From Takakia lepidozioides (taxonomy: Eukaryota; Streptophyta; Takakiopsida; Takakiales; Takakiaceae), in the NCBI GenBank assembly GCA_030704615.1, contig CM060734.1, positions 49,926,042 through 49,990,041 of the forward strand: a stretch of DNA of 64,000 nt, given 5' to 3'. Shown piece after piece: positions 12,776-24,647 of the stretch. Each line of letters opens with the position of its first letter. Positions within the stretch are counted from its first letter, which is position 1. A model generated the notes under the pieces. The model was not told the origin of the DNA. It worked only from the letters and a program-made list of their open reading frames with translations, and did no database searches. The position numbers and the translations under genes were made by a program.

Positions 12776-12811
12776 TTCTCTCTCCCTCTCTCTCTCCCTC
12801 TCTCTCTCCCA
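12776..12811 (+). repeat. CT microsatellite
   Basis: An imperfect (tctctccc) run of about 36 bp made almost only of C and T. It generates the artefactual Ser/Leu/Pro-rich frame seen across it. Confidence 0.85.
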
Positions 12812-13800
12812 CTCACAGGGAGTGCAACATCCCTCACCCCACTTGAGCTTCCTTCAAACGGATCTAAATCGAGCAAGAGGGTTTCGGACAACGAGCGGAC
12901 GACGGATCAGCCTGTCCATATCGGACGAACGGATCGAACATTCTGGCAGCTCAGGAGCATTCAATGCTTTCATCATTGGGCTTCGCCATTCTCGCCAGTT
13001 TGGTGATCCAGGGAGACAAATGTGTTGTTTTATAATGAGTTTTCAGCTCATGAGGGTGAGGACAGAGACTCAGCTGTGAGGGTAATAATACCCTATGAGT
13101 GGGGCTACAACTTGAGAGCATCATAGCATTCTTATTACTTGTCATTGGCTGTCAGATTATCTGCAGACGATCGCTGGTACAGTCCTGAATAGCAGATACC
13201 AATGCTCTACAGCTGGGATTCTTATGCATCAATGGAGCTGGCCAGCCCTGGGCGTGAGCAGGGCGTGACTATCCTGGGACCTGGCTCTGTCCTCAACTGG
13301 TCCTCAGTCACTTTTATTTTCTCTTGATTTTTTGAAGGGATCACTTTGCTTTGCTCATTTCAGTGGGCTGGTGTTTGTATCTACCTGTGCAAACCAAGGA
13401 TGAAACCAAGCCTCCTTCGACCCTATTGGGTTGTGTAGATTTGCAAGCAATCTCAAAAAAGGGTTCATCACCCAACTTTCTAGAATTGGGACACAACTCA
13501 CAGAGCAAGGCAAGAAGGAGAAGAAGAAGAGAGAATGGGATAAGCCATGATGAAATGTTGAATTGGCCTCTGCAAATCATACATGCATGACAAACTTGCT
13601 GGTATGGGGGACAAAACTCACAAAAAATATATATATTATATATATATGGGACCAAATGTTGAGTCAGGGTGCACATATACATCCAAATTAAATTATGGCC
13701 TACTGAAACATGGGCTGCCAATTATAATCCTGGACAGATGAAATAAGAGCCTGGGAGAAATCCTAAAAAAACAGAAAAGTATTTGGACAACAACACTGTT

Positions 13801-15880
13801 GGGTGACTGCAAGAATGATTCAGTTATGGCTGTGGACCCCCAGTACAAGAGGGACACCATTTCTTTGTCATTTCCAGCAATCTTGGACGATCGTCTTCCA
13901 CCCAATACATTTCCTCCTCACTCATTCTGCAGGGGTCCCACAGAGTTTGACATTCTTGGCTTCCCTTCACACTAGTCTCCTCAGATCAAGTTTTTATTTG
14001 AACATGCTCTCCTTGCTCTTGTGGGAGGCGTGATGCATACAGAGCCTGCTTTTTGGGTGAGTGGCTGGCTTGTGTCTCCTGTTGTCAAAGCATGTGCTCC
14101 TTGGAGTTTGTCTTGTAGGGAATGGCGTACACCTATAGTCAAGTTTGGAGGTGGATTTTACCTGTTCCCACAACTTAACTGCAAAAGTATCAGTGGAACT
14201 CTGGGTCCTCCATCCTGCCTTTGACTAGGACTTGACCATGCCATAACTCTTGTCAGGTCAATCGCCAGACTTTAGCCATATTTGGCAGGGCAGATCAGAT
14301 GGAATCCTTTTTCATCATATGTCCCCTTTCAGCCAAATGGTATTTTTCTTTGATTCATCAGAATCTTCTGTCAATCAACCTTGCCAACTCAGGAGGAAAC
14401 TCCGGTGGAGCACCTATCTTTGCTCTACTTGACACTCTATTTGGTTTGTCTCGGATAAACTTTGTCATTTCATCTCTCAACTGTCTCTAACCTCTTTTGA
14501 CAACCACTTTTTGGTAACTACAATAGAGATGAGGAAGCCCTCATCTCTTGTACGAAAATGTGGGCTCACTCAGGAGGCTGCTGGAATTTCCGACACGTCC
14601 ACATTTTGGAAAATGGCTCTCTCTTGCATGTGGTTATTGTCACAACCTCTATGTCGACTAGTCGTGCGGTGGTAGGTTGGTATCTGATAACTGAAACCCG
14701 TTTCATGGGTCTCCCTCTATTCTTTTCCAATTAACCAGTGGCTTCTTTCAGTTTGGCTGGGAAGAGCATACATCTCCAATCTTTTTGCTCTTTATATCAC
14801 ATTCTGCAATGCTGGTTTACTGGATTTAGAGTTCATAACTCTGGTTCTCTTTATGCTCCTTCCAGGGCTGTTGTCCCTAAGCAAGATGCTATTCGAGTTT
14901 ACTGTCTTACTTCAGAAAAAGTATCACGGCCTTTTGCCATGAGGGCAGAGGTCGAGATACAAAAAGGGCAATCTATGTGATGGGGGTATAGGCAGCAGTA
15001 TGAGTGGGGACTGAACAACCCTTGAGTCCCGAAGGCACTCAAGAAGGCAGAGGCGCTCACTATGTGGAGCCCTGCAACCCGATTGCGGTGGGGGCTCCAA
15101 GTGGGGTGGTCGTACTAGCATATTAGGAACTTGTAGCGGGGGTGGCATATGTAGGACTCACCGCGGGGCTGAGGCCTTGCGGTGGGAGACATGGGAAGCA
15201 TTGGGGCTCACTGTGGTCCATTGGGGTTGTGGTGGGTGGGCCAAGACTCATCGCGACTCATCATAGGGAGTCGAGGTTCACGATGGTGGTTCACCAGAAA
15301 TGATATGGGCTGTTTGTGTCACCTCCCCCGACACCTATAGAAGTATATGTAGGGAGTTGTAATCGTGAAAACGGTGCAAGCCCGTTCAGCAACCAAAATC
15401 TAGTGAAGTAAGCAAGCGAATTGGAAAGTGACAAGTGTGGGAGCTAGTCCGGACTGCCTTCAACCAATAGGGATTTCCACCGTACCCGAGTGGTTGGGGA
15501 TCATGTGAGGGGGGACGTTATGCCCCGGTGAGCAACCGAAGCTCCAAGTTGGTCCAGTGGCCAGTTTGAGAATTAGATGCACGCACCAAAGCGAGTAACT
15601 ATGACTTGAAGGGGAGTTTATCAAAGTAAGGTGCGCATCAAGAAGTTAACCTCGTCCCTCCAATTGACATCTTATTCGGGATCTATTCGCTGGTTCCTCT
15701 CTGCCCTTCTCAATCAACTGCAATTTGATTTGATTAGGGGAATGGATTTGGATGGACAAGAAGCACAAACTTTCTTTGGTTATTTTCACTCCTCAAACTT
15801 GCGTTATTGATGAACTCTAAATGGTCCCACAAATGGGATCATCTTCAAGGTACTCCTTCTTTCTAGAAATAAATTTGGAA
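13801..15880. other. unassigned; probably decayed retroelement sequence
   Basis: No intact frame. Its right neighbour is a LINE ORF2 C-terminus on the + strand, so the left part may be the eroded endonuclease/RT region of the same element. I could not find a clear motif such as a YADD box. The sequence from about 14920 to 15660 has a different character, with GC-rich and short degenerate repeats of actcaccgcgg type, and could be a separate insertion. Confidence 0.25.
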
Positions 15881-16185
15881 ATATTTAGATAAAAGATCAA
15901 GCCTCCAAACTAAGCGGGATCCTTTGGAAAATAGTTAATAGAATATTATCAGTTGGAGATTTCATTTTTTAGAACATGTCACCTTGTGAATGTTGTCTTT
16001 TGCATCAGTCAGTTTCAATCGAGCATTGTTTCATTTGTGGCACTTATGCTTATACAGCGTGGCATTATGCTCTTTCCTACAGACATCTTCCAACAAATAT
16101 GTTGGTTTTCTTTCTTAGTCTCCAGTTTGGTTCTATTTGGAATCAATGCCCTGTTTGGGCATCTCTTCGTGCTTATGTTCTCTAG
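15881..16185 (+). pseudogene. LINE ORF2 C-terminal fragment (zf-RVT domain), decayed
   Basis: Translation of 15889-16185 in one frame gives KLSGILWKIVNRILSVGDFI, a stop (TAG at about 15972), then CECCLLHQSVSIEHCFICGT and AYTAWHYAL. This is the zf-RVT pattern found after the reverse transcriptase in plant LINEs: a helix with FLW-like and RxLxVG motifs, then C-x2-C, H and C residues and a Trp. It aligns in layout with the intact-looking LINE on the minus strand at 39586-40449 (KISAFLWQVANRALKVGEWL). The internal stop and missing upstream RT show it is dead. Confidence 0.6.
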
Positions 16186-16512
16186 CATATATAAAGACCA
16201 ATGGATAATTTTGTACATTCATTCCAACATTCAAGAAAACAGCCATTAACAGCGGGGATGAAGGAGAGGGGGCCATAATGAGGAGGATGAAGGAGAGGAG
16301 GAGACAATGTGTTGACGAACCAGTAGACTCTAGAGGGAGGAGATATTGGTGACAATTCATGGGAATCATTTGGGAATCATTTGGGAAACAGTGTCAAGAT
16401 TTGAGATTGATGATCTATCTATCTCATTTTACATGTGCGTGAGCCCTTTTGTTTTGTCCTGTTTCTTAATTTGCAAATTTTGGAAAAAATGACGAAGCCC
16501 CAAAAGATGAGT

Positions 16513-16640
16513 GTGGTTTTTTTTTTTTTTTTTTTTTTTTGGTGAACATGGTACAGAGGCCCTGGATCGAAACTTTATTGAGGAATTATTTGAAGGGAAA
16601 AAAATTAAAACCTTTGAGTGCCATAAGGCTGTTCGCACGG
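16513..16640 (-). mobile_element. 5'-truncated LINE 3' end with poly(A), minus strand
   Basis: A run of T (16518-16541) is the complement of a poly(A) tail. The adjoining sequence (tttattgaggaattatttga, then gggaaaaaaattaaaacc and ccataaggct) has the same layout as the 3' UTR of the LINE at 38912-47319 (tttattccagaattgagggg, then aaaaaaataaaacccc and ccatgagggct). It is therefore a diverged 3' tail of a related LINE subfamily. Confidence 0.5.
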
Positions 16641-16788
16641 AAGCCGTGCTGGATTACTAAGAACCGTTACTGGAAGATATAATGTGGACTTGAAACTCCA
16701 CTAGAAGACCAAGGCCTTGATCAGGCATGCTGCCTAAGGTAAGTGAGCCCTTCTAAGGGGGCTTGCACCCATGATGGATGCCAATTAA

Positions 16789-17440
16789 CCCTTAAACGCC
16801 CAGTGCCATAGTTTGATTTTTTCATAAAACATGACCCCTTAAGTGAAAAAAAGGTGTAACTTTCAGAAAATTAACTTTTTAAAGAACTTGACCGCACATT
16901 AGGTGCGTACCTTCCTCCTGCATCCACCTGCCGAATTTGAGGCCAATCAGCCCCAGATCCACAAAACGACATCGTTGAATGTGGGCCCCATTATTGGGGC
17001 CCTTTTGAGAAACATATCCATTTTGGGTAATTTTTTTAAAGATTTGAGTGACAGGATCAAATGGGATTGAGGCGAAATTAGCAGGGTTTCATCCTCTTGA
17101 GATCCCTCATCCAACAAGCCAAAAAGTATCCAATTTGGCCAATGCATGTGATGTTGCCACTTGGTCAAACCCGGGAAAATCCCATGTTTCTCTCCCTCTC
17201 TCACACACGTGTGAAGAATGAAACAACGAGAATTACCTTTATCAAATCGTGACCCCCCTGCTCGCGTGATGAGACCTCTTTGCAACTTGGCAGATCCGAG
17301 GCAATCGGGCAATGAATCTTGGTGTGCCAGGTGCCCAAGAACACTATATTTTTTTTCACACAATTACATGGAGAATGCAAAAAGTTATTCAGATTTTCTT
17401 AAACCCAAAAGCCCGAAACGGGCTACTGGGCGTTTAAGGG
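16789..17440. mobile_element. TTAA-flanked TIR element (piggyBac-like MITE), copy 1
   Basis: A 652-bp element bounded by inverted repeats: CCCTTAAACGCCCAGTgcc at the left (16789) and ggctACTGGGCGTTTAAGGG at the right (ending 17440). That is 16 bp perfect, then one indel. TTAA stands immediately outside both ends (16785-16788 and 17441-17444). TTAA targets together with CCC...GGG termini are the signature of piggyBac-type transposition. PIF/Harbinger with a TAA target is the main alternative. There is no transposase inside, so it is non-autonomous. A related copy lies at 24010-24480. Confidence 0.65.
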
Positions 17441-17444
17441 TTAA

Positions 17445-18449
17445 ACGACTAATAGCGATTAGCTAAACGGCGGGCTGCCTAAAAATGCAGAGCTTAACCA
17501 AAGGGGAATTTGTCCATGCTGGGCAAAAAAGACTAAAGCGAGGAAGCTGAGCAGGGGGAGAGAAAGAGAGGGAGCCCTACAGAGAGGGTAGGGTGTAGGT
17601 GCCCTTTAACCTCAATGGGAGGTCCCCTCTTTAAGAAAAGAAAAAAGAAAAAAGAATAAAATGGAGGTTATGTTTGTAAAGCCCCATACTTGCTTAGCCT
17701 GGAAATAGCCCGTTTCATCCAAAACGGCGATACACATCCATAGTATATTTTTTTGGCGTATAAAGCTGTTAAACCGTTACAATGATATCTAGGTTAGGGT
17801 TAGTTTTTGCCGGTGGCTCGATCCTGGCCCTTCATCAGATCTAGGGCTACAAGGCGGTGCCGTGGGCCTTGGCCTGTGATGCCTCGCCACGCGGCGGGCC
17901 ACTATGGTTAGGGCTTTTGTATAGTGTATATGTGATTTGAGTGTACAAACTTTGGATGAGAGCTCCTGTCTGTCAGATCCGCCTGCTTGATCCTCCTCTC
18001 GCGCATTGCCTGCTCTTTCGCTTGCCCCTTTGTTGTGAAAACACGTTTCTTGAGAGGAAGGGAGTATATGCTTCAGGCTCGTTTTGTGGTGGAGAGAAGT
18101 CGGGTAGCGTCTAGGTGTTTTAGCATCCACTGCCCACCCTGATAGCATTTGTTGGGTTGTTGAGGGATATGCGCGCTAATCTTTTGATCGTTGCTCTCTA
18201 ATCAGTCTGGTCTGATGGCGGCCAACCACCTTGCGATGTTTTCTCCTGCTGTTTCGTATTTGCTTTCTCACCCTGCTTGTTGTGTTGTGTTGCAGGACGA
18301 TGGCCTCTGTGCGTAGTACTAGCCGTGTAGCATGCAAAGAGGGAGAAAGCCTGTCGGTGCAAGTTGAATTGGTTTTTGAGATTAAGACTTTGACAGTAGC
18401 GATTGATCTTGCTGTCACTAACCCCTCTTGACGTGCGCTGCTTGGCATT
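17445..18449. other. no identifiable gene
   Basis: Purine-rich and then GC-richer spacer. A poly-pyrimidine tract followed by ttgcag near 18290-18296 looks like a splice acceptor and precedes a short open frame (ASVRSTSRVACKEGESLSVQ), but no partner exon was found. Minus-strand frames at 17789-18487 look like shadows. Confidence 0.35.
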
Positions 18450-18889
18450 GTGGCCTCGCCAGTGTCACCCCTGCCTGAACCCAGCACTGATGGTCCTGGT
18501 CTTGTCGTGCATCTGAACTCAGCTAGCCTTAGATATGATGTTGATGTGAATGAAACCGAGGTCTGGTCACCAAGAGATGAGATGTCACCCAGCTCTTTAG
18601 ATAGCTGTGATCCTGAGTATTATAATTTTGACAATTTCTATGATCCAGGTCCTGATTACGAGTGTCCGAGAGAACGAGAGAGAGAGAGTTTGAGAGGGAT
18701 ATTGAGCGCTCTCAGGAATATGATGAGTCTCTAGGAGAGTTGCTTTCGGAGGATGTACAATGGTTTGAAAAGTTTGAAGCATCTGTTCGCGAGGATGCTC
18801 GTCGTCTGAACAGTCATCACGAAGCGATTTTTGTGCGACCTGGGTCTAATTCTGGCTTTGGGAGAGAGAGTGCGTTGTGCCATACCTGA
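18450..18889 (+). pseudogene. hypothetical frame broken in a GA microsatellite
   Basis: An open stretch without an ATG begins at 18450 and reads acidic protein (DSCDPEYYNFDNFYDPGPDY) up to a gagaga run at 18670-18690. There the protein-like signal jumps to another frame (RSQEYDESLGELLSEDVQWF, then EASVREDARRLNSHHEAIFV) until a TGA at 18887. Slippage in the microsatellite explains the shift. The family is not recognised; a retroelement gag or capsid-like remnant is possible because the neighbours are retroelements. Confidence 0.3.
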
Positions 18890-19500
18890 GCAGTCGTGGC
18901 TGTCATGAACTCCCTACGTTTGCGGCCAGAAGTGTTCAAGGGCGCTCGTCTTTTTCATCATCGGCAGGTGGCCTGGGAAGCGCTCGGGCTCCACTTACCA
19001 TTATCAATTCGCAGTGAGTCGGGTTTGTGGCAGACGACCAAACGGTGTGTCGTAATTACAAGCCCACGACAATGGACTTGATGGATGGTCTCGTGGGAAA
19101 TAGTTTGCATGTGCAGTCATTCGACATCGTGATTTTGCCAGGCACCTGCTTTAGAGAGCAGCGTGTCCTTTGCCCTCGCGTTGCAGATCACCTGGATAGC
19201 TTTCCCAATTCCTCAGTGTTGTCTCGGACGTGGGAGGATAACGGCACGACACGGGTGGGCTTATGGATTAAGGACGAGAAGGTGTGGGAGTAGCTAGCGT
19301 TGGCAGTGTATAGTTCCGATTCCCACGACCTCCTCGAGCTTCTTTCTTACTCTGTTTGGACTCCCGAAGCTTCACAGGTGCCAAGCCCAAGGCTGCAACT
19401 GCTCATCCTGGCGGCTTAGAGGTTCTTTCTTTTCCACGATTGCCTTTGTTTTTGCATGCCAAACACATTTGCAAGTTCTTGGTTGCAATCTGGTAGACAG

Positions 19501-20146
19501 TGTCAAGGACGAAAACTGAACACAAACAAGAGATCAGACTAGAGGTACAAGACTAGACAAGAAGTCAAGGTCGGCGTGGCCGAATGCATGGTGGATAAAC
19601 ATGAATCAAGATGATCTTTATAACAATGGACAAGAGTACAAGATACTGGAACTCGACTCGAATACTGGAATGCTGGAAACTAGACTGGGGTATCAAATAC
19701 TGGAAACTAAAAACTGGACTAGAGTATTGGAAACCTGACTGGAGTACTGGGAACAAGAGTAGCTTGAACTTGTGTTGGCGAGACTGAAGAGTCCAGTCTC
19801 GCCTCCTATATATACTGGCTACTAGGAAGCTTCCCTAAGAAGCTTCACAAATAATGGTTTCTTGCTGGAGAAGGTTCCAGGATTAAACAAAGGTTTCATG
19901 ATGGAGAAGCTTCCTTAAACAAATGAGGTATCTTGATGGAGAAGTTTCTTCCAAATGATGCTTCCTGAGCAGTTTCCCAAGTTATTCTTGGTAATTTGGT
20001 AAACTCCCGGTAACTTGATAAATAATGATAAATCATGGTAGATCATGGTAAATCGCGGTAAGTCATGGTAACTTGATAATATGATAACTTGATAACTTCT
20101 AGTATTTATTCCTGGTAAGTTCCTCTGGGCTATGTCCGTGATATCA
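19501..20146 (-). mobile_element. 3' LTR of a chromodomain Ty3/gypsy element
   Basis: On the minus strand the sequence begins TGATATCACGG at 20146, directly after a purine tract (next feature). On the + strand it begins TGTCAAGGAC at 19501, so it has TG...CA ends and is 646 bp long. A TATATATA box (minus strand, about 19806-19813) lies inside. The first part (+ strand 19985-20100) consists of degenerate short repeats of ggtaacttgataa type, and 19635-19760 of actggaa type. The opposite LTR was not found, so the element is 5'-truncated. Confidence 0.55.
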
Positions 20147-20161
20147 CCCCCTCCTCTAGCG
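20147..20161 (-). other. polypurine tract of the chromovirus
   Basis: On the minus strand the sequence is gctagaggaggggg immediately followed by the TG of the LTR. This is the standard plus-strand primer position for a Ty3/gypsy element and supports the LTR border at 20146. Confidence 0.6.
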
Positions 20162-20787
20162 CCGAGTTCCTCGAGGAGTGGTAAAATCTTAGACTTGCTT
20201 AGAGTTGGAGAAAATCCAAAATCCGACGAATGGTACTTGTCAAGTATTCGGTTCTTCGTTCTTGACTCAAATGATTTATAGGTCCCTGCAACCATCGATA
20301 GTGTCCAACACCTTGAACTTGGGACCACGCAGTGATTTGAGCATTCTGATTCTCGAAGCTGCCTTCAAACAATTTCGTTGCCCTTTGCGTCCGAAACCTC
20401 AACCTCCAACAGAATTATCAGACTTCGAATAGGCTTCACTTGCCGTCGTACGGGGTCCAGACGAGGAAGTACGTCACATTGGTGGCCCATCGTCTCGAGA
20501 GCGTTGGCGTGATGTTGAAGGTCGTGAGAGTCGGAACGGCCGATCTGGTAGCTGGGTAAGCGACAACTCCAATGTATCTGGTTATTGTGACTCCATACTG
20601 CCAGTACAAGATGCAAGAGTGCTGGAAGTGTAGCTATATACTGATGTGTGGTGCTCCTCCCTGCTTAGCGTGTATCAGGTACATTGAATGTGGAGTCTTC
20701 ACCTTGAAGCTAACTTGACTGACATCATCATTAGCTTAGCGGGATATCGTTGATGAAACTCTTGGACTTTGTCAGATGCATTGGCGA

Positions 20788-20905
20788 GGTTGGATGAAGG
20801 TTCCCACGTTCATTCGCTGATGTCGTAGTCTTTCCAATGTATGAAATACTCAAGACATTTATATTTGATGCGAGAGTCTAAGACTTCGTCGACTTCATAC
20901 TCAAT
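20788..20905 (-). pseudogene. chromodomain at the end of the chromovirus integrase
   Basis: Minus-strand translation gives IEYEVDEVLDSRIKYKCLEY followed by FIHWKDYDISE, a stop (TGA at 20810-20812) and TWEPSSNL. This is the classic chromodomain pattern (E-VE-ILD-R-, YLVKWKGY, TWEP), which in chromoviruses directs integration toward modified histones. The in-frame stop just before the TWEP motif shows decay. Confidence 0.75.
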
Positions 20906-22434
20906 TTTCTGATTGACTTCGATTGCGATGGATGATACAACTCCAATAATGAAACATGAAAGACTGGATGGATGCGCATACTTCGTGGGAGTTCAAGCCG
21001 AAAACTGACCGGATTTATTGTCGAATAATTTTGAATGGTCCCAGGCGTTGATAATCCAACTTCCTTGATGGTCGCAAGGTCTGTATGTCCCGTCGAAGAA
21101 GCCACACACGATCTCCGACCTTGAATTGGGGTTGGAGTTGGCGACGTTGATCTGCATAATCCTTGTATTGTTTTTGAGCTTCTGCGAGGTGGAATGTAAG
21201 CTCCTTGTGAATCATAACATGATGAGTAGCAAGGTTTTCTGCAGCAGGGTTTCCAACAGTCTTCATGTGGAAAGGGTTTGATCGAAGATGATGACCATAA
21301 TTGGAAAAAAAATTGAGTTTGTTTGGTCGAAGAATGTATAATGTTGTTGTACGCAAACTCAGCCAATGACAGAAGGTCCGTCCAATTATCTTGGTGATAA
21401 TTTATCGTACAGCGAAGATACTGTTCCAAAATCTGGTTTACACGTTCGATTTGACGATCAGTCTGTGGATGATTAGCTGTAGAGAGGTTGATCTTAGTAT
21501 CCAATATGTGAAATAATCCCGTCCAGAAATTTGATATGAACTGTGGTTCTCGATCGGATACGATGTCATTCGGGAGTCCATGAATGCGGTAGATATTATT
21601 GAGGAAGAGTCTTGCAGTTTCCTCGCCGGTAACCGTCTCATTACATGGAATGAAATGTGTCATCTTCGTAAAATGATCTACAATAACAAAGATTGAATCG
21701 GTGGTCTTGGAAATTGGAAGGTCCGTAATAAAGTCCATAGACACGGACGACTTTGGACCCTTGGAAATGGATAATGGTTGAAGAAGGTCGTAAGGTCGAT
21801 GTCGTGGCCCCTTCGCTCTAGCACACGCGTCGCAAGATTTGATAAATTCTTTCACGAGTTTCCACATCTGTGGCCACCAATAGTCCCTGGATATCAATTC
21901 CATTGTTTTATTGAAGCCGAAATGTCCTGCAGCCGGAAGATCATGACATGTTTGAAGAATTCGAAGTCGTATAGGTCCTTGAGGTACATAGAGAAGTCTC
22001 TTGAAATAAAGTAAGTCATTTTTGAATTCGAAGTCGTTTATAACATGTGGGTTGTCTCGAGGTCGATTTAGTTGACTTCGTGGTGTCGTGGCAAATTGGT
22101 CGCTCTTCAATGCTTCCAGGATCTCTTTTATGATCTCTACATCATCATAGGTGGACATGGATAGCATATTCACTTGGAGATTTACTAGTGTCAAGATGAT
22201 GGATTTCTGTTGGTCAAAAGCTGCATCCCCTTCTTTTGGCGCAAGATACGATCGTCGAGAAAGAGCATCTAGTTTTCCTTGAAGATGTCTGGGACAGTAG
22301 GTAATAACAAAATCAAACCTTGCTAGTGACATACTCCATTTCGCTTGACGTCGATTCAAAACACGAGCACTCATAAAATACTCGAGGTTTTTGTGATCGG
22401 TATAGACTGTGACCTGATGTTTAGCTCCATCCAA
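20878..22434 (-). pseudogene. chromovirus RNase H end plus integrase, frame-broken
   Basis: The minus-strand frame opens with the RNase H end (VYTDHKNLEYFMSARVLNRR, GKLDALSRR). It continues with the integrase zinc domain (CHDLPAAGHFGFNKTMELIS, then CDACARAKG) and the catalytic core: MDFITDLP, VSDREPQFIS and TDRQIERVNQ supply the three acidic residues. SDREPQF replaces the usual SDRGPQF. A frame change near 21350 moves the C-terminal part (FKVGDRVWLLRRDIQTLRPS) to another frame at 21015-21356. A stop near 22438 separates this frame from the upstream RNase H. The sequence is inactive but recent enough to be readable. Confidence 0.85.
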
Positions 22435-22439
22435 TAGAT

Positions 22440-23393
22440 GACGTCACTCCTCAAAAACATCAATAATCGCTAGAAGTTCTTTGTCATGGATTTCATAATT
22501 GATCTCCGCAACGGAAAATTTGCGAAAACCAAAACAAACAGGGTGAAGTCGGTCATATGTACCGTATTGAGATAGTACCGCGCCAAGTGCAAAGTTCGAT
22601 GCATCTGCTTCAAAAAAAAATGGTTTAGATGGGTCTGCATGTACAAGTATTGGAGCCGTTGTGAATGCGTGCTTTAGCCTTTCAAATGCTTGGTCAGCCT
22701 TCTCGTCCCATACAAATTTGTCCTTCCCTTTGAGTCGTGTTAATGGTGCAGCAATTTTGGAGTAGTCCTTGATGAAGATTCTATAGAAATTTACAAATCC
22801 TGGAAAACATTGTACATCTCCGACCGAAGTTGGTTTAATCCACTCGATGATGGTTTGTATTTTCTTCTAATCCATAAAGACAATAATGTAGCCCAAAAAT
22901 GCGACTTCAGATTGGTGAAAAATATATTTTCCAACTTGACATATAGTCATTTTTTCCTCAATTTATCAACGATAAGGCATACATGGCAACCATGTTCTTC
23001 TTCATTATGTGAAAATATCAAAATGTCGGCTAAATAGATGACTACAAAGTCATCTAAAAATTCTCGAAAGATGTCATTCATCATGTGTTGAAAAATTGCT
23101 GGAACATATGTAAGACCGAAAGACATAACACTGTATTCGAAATGTCCGTACCTTGTGCGAAAAACAGTCTTCCATTCGTCTCCTTCTTTTATTCGTAAAT
23201 GTTGTAATCTCCTCTCAAGTCGATCTTTGTGAAAAAATTTGCTCGTCCAAGTTGTTCGAGGAGTCCGAAAATCAACGGTAGTGGGTAACGATTTTTTATA
23301 GTGACTTTGTTGAGCCCACGATAGTCCACACACATGCGTAACGATCCGTTCTTCTTTATGTAAGTGACAATAGTTACTATGTTTAGGGTTCAC
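22440..23393 (-). pseudogene. chromovirus reverse transcriptase/RNase H, broken
   Basis: 22947-23393 (minus) carries RT blocks [40 protein letters not shown] and the catalytic box as YLADILIFS, where the first catalytic Asp of YLDD is replaced by Ala. Upstream blocks are out of frame. From 22440 to about 22820 the thumb and RNase H start are readable with FFFEADASNFALGAVLSQYG and YEIHDKELLAI in one frame. Gag and protease are absent: to the left on the minus strand (23.4-23.8 kb) only unassigned sequence is found. Confidence 0.75.
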
Positions 23394-24005
23394 TCAGACT
23401 TATTGTTTGAGACCAAGAAGGCTTGGCTTGGCTTATGTTATGTGTACATAGTTCTTCTCAAATGTGTCGATGAATGAAAGTTGCAGCTTCTCAATGGCTT
23501 TTGACGTCACATGAGGAAATGAGGTCACCTTTGTACAAGACAAAACGAATAACGAGTTGATTGGAACGACACCCTCCTGACAATCTAGGAGGTCGCCTGG
23601 ACCAGAAAAACCCGTGGTCAATTGAAGACATAGATGTAGTTTTAGAAAACAAAAATTCTAAGACCCAGCTTTCATTTGAACCCACTAAAAAGAAGCGTAG
23701 TAGCTTTTGATGTCCTTCTTCTTGCAGTTTCTTAGGCATCAATTTTATGTGGTTTTGATTACGGGACAGTGCCCCCCTTCTTCATCTCCATGGCATGTTA
23801 TTCAAAATGTTATTTTTTCCTGCTTATGTGTAAAATGCAGGGCTTCTGCCATTTGAATATATAAGTGATTTCCATTTAGGGAGATATTTCAAATATACCA
23901 TGGTCACAAATGGGGAATGACATGGGTGGGTTCCATTTCTATGTCAGATTTCATCACATCTTTTTCGCTTTTTCTGTACTCTACAATTGAAACCCTAAAT
24001 CACCC
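23394..24005. other. no identifiable gene
   Basis: Short minus-strand frames (23433-23742) adjoin the broken chromovirus RT and may be the eroded linker between protease and RT, but no protease motif was found. The remainder is AT-rich spacer. Confidence 0.35.
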
Positions 24006-24009
24006 TTAA

Positions 24010-24480
24010 CCTCTAAACGCCTTTGGGGTTCGTCGACTTTTCCCAAAACAAATGACCCTTGCACAATAAAAAGAATTGTACTTTGTGGAAAATTTGGAAT
24101 CTGGAAAATTCAACCAGACAATATGTACCCACCTACCCCCTGGATGCCCTGGCCAAATTTCAGGCCAATCAAATGAGACATGCAAAAATGCTACCATTGC
24201 ATGTGGGGGCTTTTATTTGGTATATTTTCCAAAAAAAAAAAATACAAATAAAAACGGATATACTAGGTTTTCGGTTTTGGACGTTGGGTTGAAATTTGTT
24301 TGGCTTGGTGGAGACAACCTTTCATCCCAACTACATCTATCTTCAAACCAGCCCAACACATTCGAATTTGGAGCACATTGCACAACGTGGCACTTGGTCA
24401 AAGCAAGGGGGGTGAAGAATTGTCATATGAAGTATGAGACAAAAGTTGAATTCTCACAAGAGTCTCTCTGTTCTTTCTAG
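24010..24480. mobile_element. TTAA-flanked MITE, truncated copy 2
   Basis: TTAA at 24006-24009 is followed by CCTCTAAACGCCTTTGG, a diverged version of the terminal repeat of the 16789-17440 element. Inner blocks match in order: aaatttcaggccaatca (copy 1: aatttgaggccaatca), catgtgggggctttt (copy 1: aatgtgggccccatt) and ggcacttggtcaaa (copy 1: gccacttggtcaaa). The right terminal repeat was not found, so the copy is truncated or rearranged. Confidence 0.5.
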
Positions 24481-24647
24481 CAATGGAACTCTGACAAGAG
24501 TCTCTATCTCTCCTTTGAGAGATTGAGAGAGGCAGCAATTACTGCACAAAGCTATGAATAAGAGGCAACAACAAGAAGATGCAATAACAACAAATGCAAG
24601 ACATGAACAAAACAAAACAAGATAGGATTTGACGGCAACAGCAACCT

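Larger units (their letters stand above)
9187..13800. other. unassigned region with a few coding-like minus-strand stretches
   Basis: No recognised gene. Three minus-strand frames have plausible protein composition: 9558-9809 (contains YLERIELWTSGNPKDNYFKV), 11026-11307 (contains GFEGETFYQYENLRMRLSSA) and 12159-12485 (contains HNYVGSVEVFLVVKCEDGAQ). They lie in the same orientation and could be remains of one element or gene, but I cannot name a family and cannot join them by splice sites. A CT-rich microsatellite lies at 12776-12811 and an AT dinucleotide run at 13627-13647. Confidence 0.3.

Noticed and set aside
12719-13079. Plus-strand frames around the CT microsatellite
   Set aside because: The Ser/Leu/Pro content is produced by the microsatellite; the rest shows no homology-like motif.
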